Origin: Herbinix luporum
GTDB taxonomy: Bacteria; Bacillota; Clostridia; Lachnospirales; Lachnospiraceae
Length of the DNA: 64,000 nucleotides
Reading direction: 5' to 3'
Assembly: GCF_900070325.1 (NCBI RefSeq)
Contig: NZ_LN879430.1
Coordinates: forward strand, 2,101,379-2,165,378
In this document: piece by piece, positions 61,158 to 64,000 of the stretch
Numbering within the stretch: position 1 is the stretch's first letter
Layout: every line of letters begins with the position of its first letter
Program-made: the position numbers and the translations under genes
Notes under the pieces: model-generated
Databases searched by the model: none
What the model saw: only the letters and a program-made list of their open reading frames with translations
Told to the model about the DNA's origin: nothing

Positions 61158-62660
61158 TTATTCTGCTTTTTTAAACTCTTCTATAGTCTTTATTATTTGG
61201 TCAATTCTTCTTTTATCAGCTTTAAATATAATAGGACCACCGTTGTCTGCTATATAGAAACTTTCGTCATAAGGATAATATTTGCTGGTATAAGTCTTAT
61301 CACTATCTTCTAAATGATATGATATGGTAAGAATCGGATCTAATTCCTTAAGAGAAACTTCTTCTTTAAGCTGTGTATCAAATTTTGCTCCTATCATAAC
61401 TTGATACACATCCTTAAATGTATCCTCTTCTACCTCTTTACCGTTATAATAATAGCTAGCCTTGGTTTCTTCATTTCCTTCACTATCGGTAGTAACTTCC
61501 CTCTTTATCTCCATAGTATATGGTTTACCGGAGATATCGATATCTATACGATCTACCGTTTCTATATTATAAATACTTATGAAAGTACTTAAGATACTAA
61601 AGGCATCTACCTGAAGCATAGCATCTACATCTTCTGCTTCCATGGTATAGACTGCAGCTTCTCCATCTTTTCTTACATAATAATCTCCTTTATCATTCAG
61701 ATTACCAATGTATAACTTAAAGCTTTTCTCCTTAGTGACGGTCTTTGTAGTTATTTCTTCTCCTGTATCAGGATCCTTCTGTGGCTCATCTAGCTCTTCT
61801 TCATGCTGTTCATAGTATTCTACTAATATAGAAGCAGTAGGATCCTCTAAGCCATATTTAGCCAAATCTTCTCCCTTATAGTCCACGCAGGATAGAAAAT
61901 AAAATCTTGTGAAATTAGATATTACCTCTGATACCTTAGAGCTGTCTGCTGAATATGGTTCTTCAAAAGGTTTAAGGACAGCCCATGAAAGCAGGGGAGT
62001 ACCTGCCTTATGATACTTAGAATCTTCATCATAAATCAGTTCAAAGTCCTCCCCATCCTTTTTAAGAACCTCAATATGATAAATATCATTAGAGGTTAAG
62101 GAAGGTCCGTTATCAACCTGAGTCATACTAACATCACTGTAAGATAGGTAGGTGCCATAAAGAGTGGGAACTATAAATACAGTATCATTTCCATCTAATT
62201 TGGCATAATAACCCTGTCCCCCACTAACCTCGTCTCCTAATAATAAAGTAACACTTTTTCCGTCTGACTGTGTGGCCTTAAGAGAGGCATAGGGACTTAC
62301 AAGACCATATTGTGCAAGATCCTCAGGTTTTTCATCTACTATACGTTCTGCCTTTACCTCATCAATAATACTAATCATATTATCTACATAATTTTGCTTA
62401 ATGGGCCGTTCTTTGTCTGCTTCGGTTACCCAGGTATCATCCTCAAGAATCAAAATCATATCTGCTTCATCATTTTTAAAGTGGATTCTTTCTATAAGGT
62501 CAGGATCCATAGTGGCAAGAATGAGGGAATCGTCTTCACTTGCAGTTTCACCCCTATCCTTGTTCTTATTGAGATACCATACATAAAAGCCTGACATTAG
62601 GCCCAACATCACTACAAGAAAGATTAAGGTAAGCAGGTTTTTCTTTTTTCTCTTTGTCAT
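61158..62660 (-). CDS. DUF4340 domain protein
   Basis: This 500-aa protein has one N-terminal membrane helix (residues 6-29), with the rest extracytoplasmic and beta-rich. It has repeated DUF4340 segments such as ILEDDTWVTEADKERPIKQNYVDNMISII, AQYGLVSPYASLKATQSDGK and LAKYGLEDPTASILVEYYE, a duplicated wall- or surface-domain pattern. It overlaps the upstream GldG gene by one base (TAATG), and its ribosome site GAGGAGG lies within GldG. Partner of an ABC-type complex; substrate unknown. Confidence 0.88.
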   Translation of the reverse strand: MTKRKKKNLLTLIFLVVMLGLMSGFYVWYLNKNKDRGETASEDDSLILATMDPDLIERIHFKNDEADMILILEDDTWVTEADKERPIKQNYVDNMISIIDEVKAERIVDEKPEDLAQYGLVSPYASLKATQSDGKSVTLLLGDEVSGGQGYYAKLDGNDTVFIVPTLYGTYLSYSDVSMTQVDNGPSLTSNDIYHIEVLKKDGEDFELIYDEDSKYHKAGTPLLSWAVLKPFEEPYSADSSKVSEVISNFTRFYFLSCVDYKGEDLAKYGLEDPTASILVEYYEQHEEELDEPQKDPDTGEEITTKTVTKEKSFKLYIGNLNDKGDYYVRKDGEAAVYTMEAEDVDAMLQVDAFSILSTFISIYNIETVDRIDIDISGKPYTMEIKREVTTDSEGNEETKASYYYNGKEVEEDTFKDVYQVMIGAKFDTQLKEEVSLKELDPILTISYHLEDSDKTYTSKYYPYDESFYIADNGGPIIFKADKRRIDQIIKTIEEFKKAE

Positions 62661-64000
62661 TAACGCTTCCTCCTCTTAACAACAACAATGACACCTGATG
62701 TAAGGATAATCACAGGAAGAATAACAATTGCTATAGCAGCCCATATCAATGCCGGCTTCTGTGTGATATTTAGGGGCTCAGGATATAGATATCTAGCCCT
62801 TACAGATATGGTTTCTAGCTCTCCTACAAGATTACCTATAGTATTAACCAGTAGATGGAAATTGCCATAGCTGCTTAGCATATTATCATCAAATATCATT
62901 TCAGAGGTATATACTACCATATTGGATGTTACGTTGTTAAAGGTATCGCTAGACTTTAAGCCTATATAGAAGGGACCTTCTATATCTCCTTCTTCTTTCA
63001 TAAGAGTCTCAGGATTATCATTTATCTTGGAATATGACTTATCCGATGTCTCTAATAGAGGTTCTACGGTTAATGAACTTTTTATATTATCCATAATTCT
63101 AAGTCCGGAGGATTTTGGTGTAACTACTATACGATTGCTATTATATAAGCCCTTAGTAATATCGTGTTCTAATACTTTAGGAACTATATATCTAGGATAT
63201 AGGGGAACAAACATGTCGGTATCCCCTTCACATATAATTCCCTTCTCCATCTGAATGCCGTAATAATTTATAAGGGAATTAAGATTGGCAAAATCCTGTG
63301 TCTGATAGTCCATAACAATAACTACATTACCACCTGCTGCCATATACTCCTTAATCATATTCAATTCTGCATCGGAAAAGTCTAGCTTTGGTGCATTGAT
63401 TAATAAGACATTACAATCATCCGGTACTTTTTCTACCGTTAAGGTTTGAAGAGGAAGTATGTCAATATTCATTTTCGACATAATCTCATTAAAAAGTGAT
63501 CCAATCTCATATTCCTCATGGCCAACTGTATAATAGACAACCGGAAGATCAGGATTTGTTACATATTGAATTGCTGATATAAGCTGACCTTCTACGTCAA
63601 TACCTACTGTATAATACTGAAAATACTGCTGGTTAAACTCCTGCACAAGCATATCATTATAATCCACATATTTAGCCTGCTTAGTACGTTCATTTACAAC
63701 TAAAAAGCTATTAAGAGAAACTTCATCATCCACATATTCCTTAGTAAAGGTTGGGTACTGAATAGGGTCTTTCTGCTTCAAGGTAATATGGTCGGAAAGA
63801 CTATCAAACTTCTCAGCAATCCTTTGAAACATAGGTGCTTCATTACCTGCTTCAATTAAATAATAAATTGTAACCTCATCTTCCATATTCTTTATGTATT
63901 CTTTAGTTTCCTTTGTTAAGGTATATATGCCTTCAGAACTTAAATCAATCTTTAAATCAAACTCTGTTATAATCAGATTTGCAAGAAGCACTAATATGAT
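62660..64000 (-). CDS. GldG-type ABC transporter auxiliary protein (continues past the right edge)
   Basis: At least 446 residues are visible. The frame stays open to the window edge (IILVLLANLIITEFDLKIDLSSEGIYTL), so the N-terminus and first membrane helix are probably outside; the GTG at 63991 is not a likely start. The domain has the GldG pattern: LTKETKEYIKNMEDEVTIYYLIEAGNE, VVYYTVGHEEYEI, and VLLINAPKLDFSDAELNMIKEYMAAGGNVVIVMDY. A C-terminal TM (about the last 30 residues) ends in VVKRRKR. It forms an operon with DUF4340, normally with an ABC ATPase and permease further upstream. Confidence 0.87.
   Translation of the reverse strand: MILVLLANLIITEFDLKIDLSSEGIYTLTKETKEYIKNMEDEVTIYYLIEAGNEAPMFQRIAEKFDSLSDHITLKQKDPIQYPTFTKEYVDDEVSLNSFLVVNERTKQAKYVDYNDMLVQEFNQQYFQYYTVGIDVEGQLISAIQYVTNPDLPVVYYTVGHEEYEIGSLFNEIMSKMNIDILPLQTLTVEKVPDDCNVLLINAPKLDFSDAELNMIKEYMAAGGNVVIVMDYQTQDFANLNSLINYYGIQMEKGIICEGDTDMFVPLYPRYIVPKVLEHDITKGLYNSNRIVVTPKSSGLRIMDNIKSSLTVEPLLETSDKSYSKINDNPETLMKEEGDIEGPFYIGLKSSDTFNNVTSNMVVYTSEMIFDDNMLSSYGNFHLLVNTIGNLVGELETISVRARYLYPEPLNITQKPALIWAAIAIVILPVIILTSGVIVVVKRRKR

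Overview
The window is chromosomal DNA from a low-GC, spore-forming, Gram-positive anaerobe. I infer a cellulolytic-type Lachnospiraceae (order Eubacteriales) from the gene content and order: AddAB instead of RecBCD, spoIIAA-spoIIAB-sigF next to spoVAC-AD-AE, sigH downstream of rlmB, an alpha/beta-type spore protein, and several small families common in that group (DUF4250, DUF6514, DUF6062, DUF2225, TIGR04086). AT-rich intergenic DNA, strong GGAGG ribosome sites and U-run terminators fit. No plasmid, prophage, insertion sequence or CRISPR array was recognised.

Layout. 1-4.6 kb: start of hslO (cut by the edge), a methyltransferase, xylulokinase with a divergent ROK regulator, and a spore SASP gene. 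4.6-15.3 kb: addA and addB, a membrane-anchored FMN-bind-like protein, DegV, and an NAD+ synthetase whose glutaminase nucleophile is missing. 15.5-18.1 kb: a 6S RNA with its own promoter, and an OmpR-type two-component system. 18.4-24.4 kb: an Ig-like secreted protein, a VOC protein, two tandem paralogues with a SpoIID-like domain plus a peptidoglycan-binding domain, a polysaccharide deacetylase, and thiT under a TPP riboswitch. 24.5-31.3 kb: groES-groEL under CIRCE, two zinc-type DUF proteins, a SleB-like hydrolase, a DeoR remnant and a DUF3810 protein.

31.4-36.9 kb: the metNIQ methionine ABC transporter, preceded by a canonical promoter, an unannotated 32-codon leader ORF with methionine at every third codon, and an intrinsic terminator. 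This looks like a ribosome-mediated methionine attenuator and is the most striking item. Two tRNA genes (Pro-AGG, Thr-GGT), a nonsense-interrupted small gene, sigH and rlmB follow. 37-45 kb: rfbD, membrane and glycosidase-like proteins, an XRE regulator with a palindrome inside its promoter, a SEC-C protein, then a decayed patch (candidate C-rich sRNA, AbiF-like remnant behind its own promoter and hairpin, 5'-truncated L,D-transpeptidase), then a chemoreceptor.

45-64 kb: rarA, DUF4250, vanZ, yigZ, DUF6514 and a class A penicillin-binding protein; then the sporulation block spoIIAA-AB-sigF, an unannotated 53-aa membrane protein behind a consensus sigma-G promoter, and spoVAC-AD-AE; then a zinc-ribbon TPR protein, a 44-aa protein, YihY, a large SpoIID/LytB protein, and DUF4340 and GldG subunits of an ABC-type system running off the right edge. 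Sporulation and cell-wall functions recur: sigH, sigF, SpoVA, SASP, SleB-like, SpoIID-like, PBP1, deacetylase and L,D-transpeptidase remnant. Functional calls rest on motifs read by eye; no database search was run.
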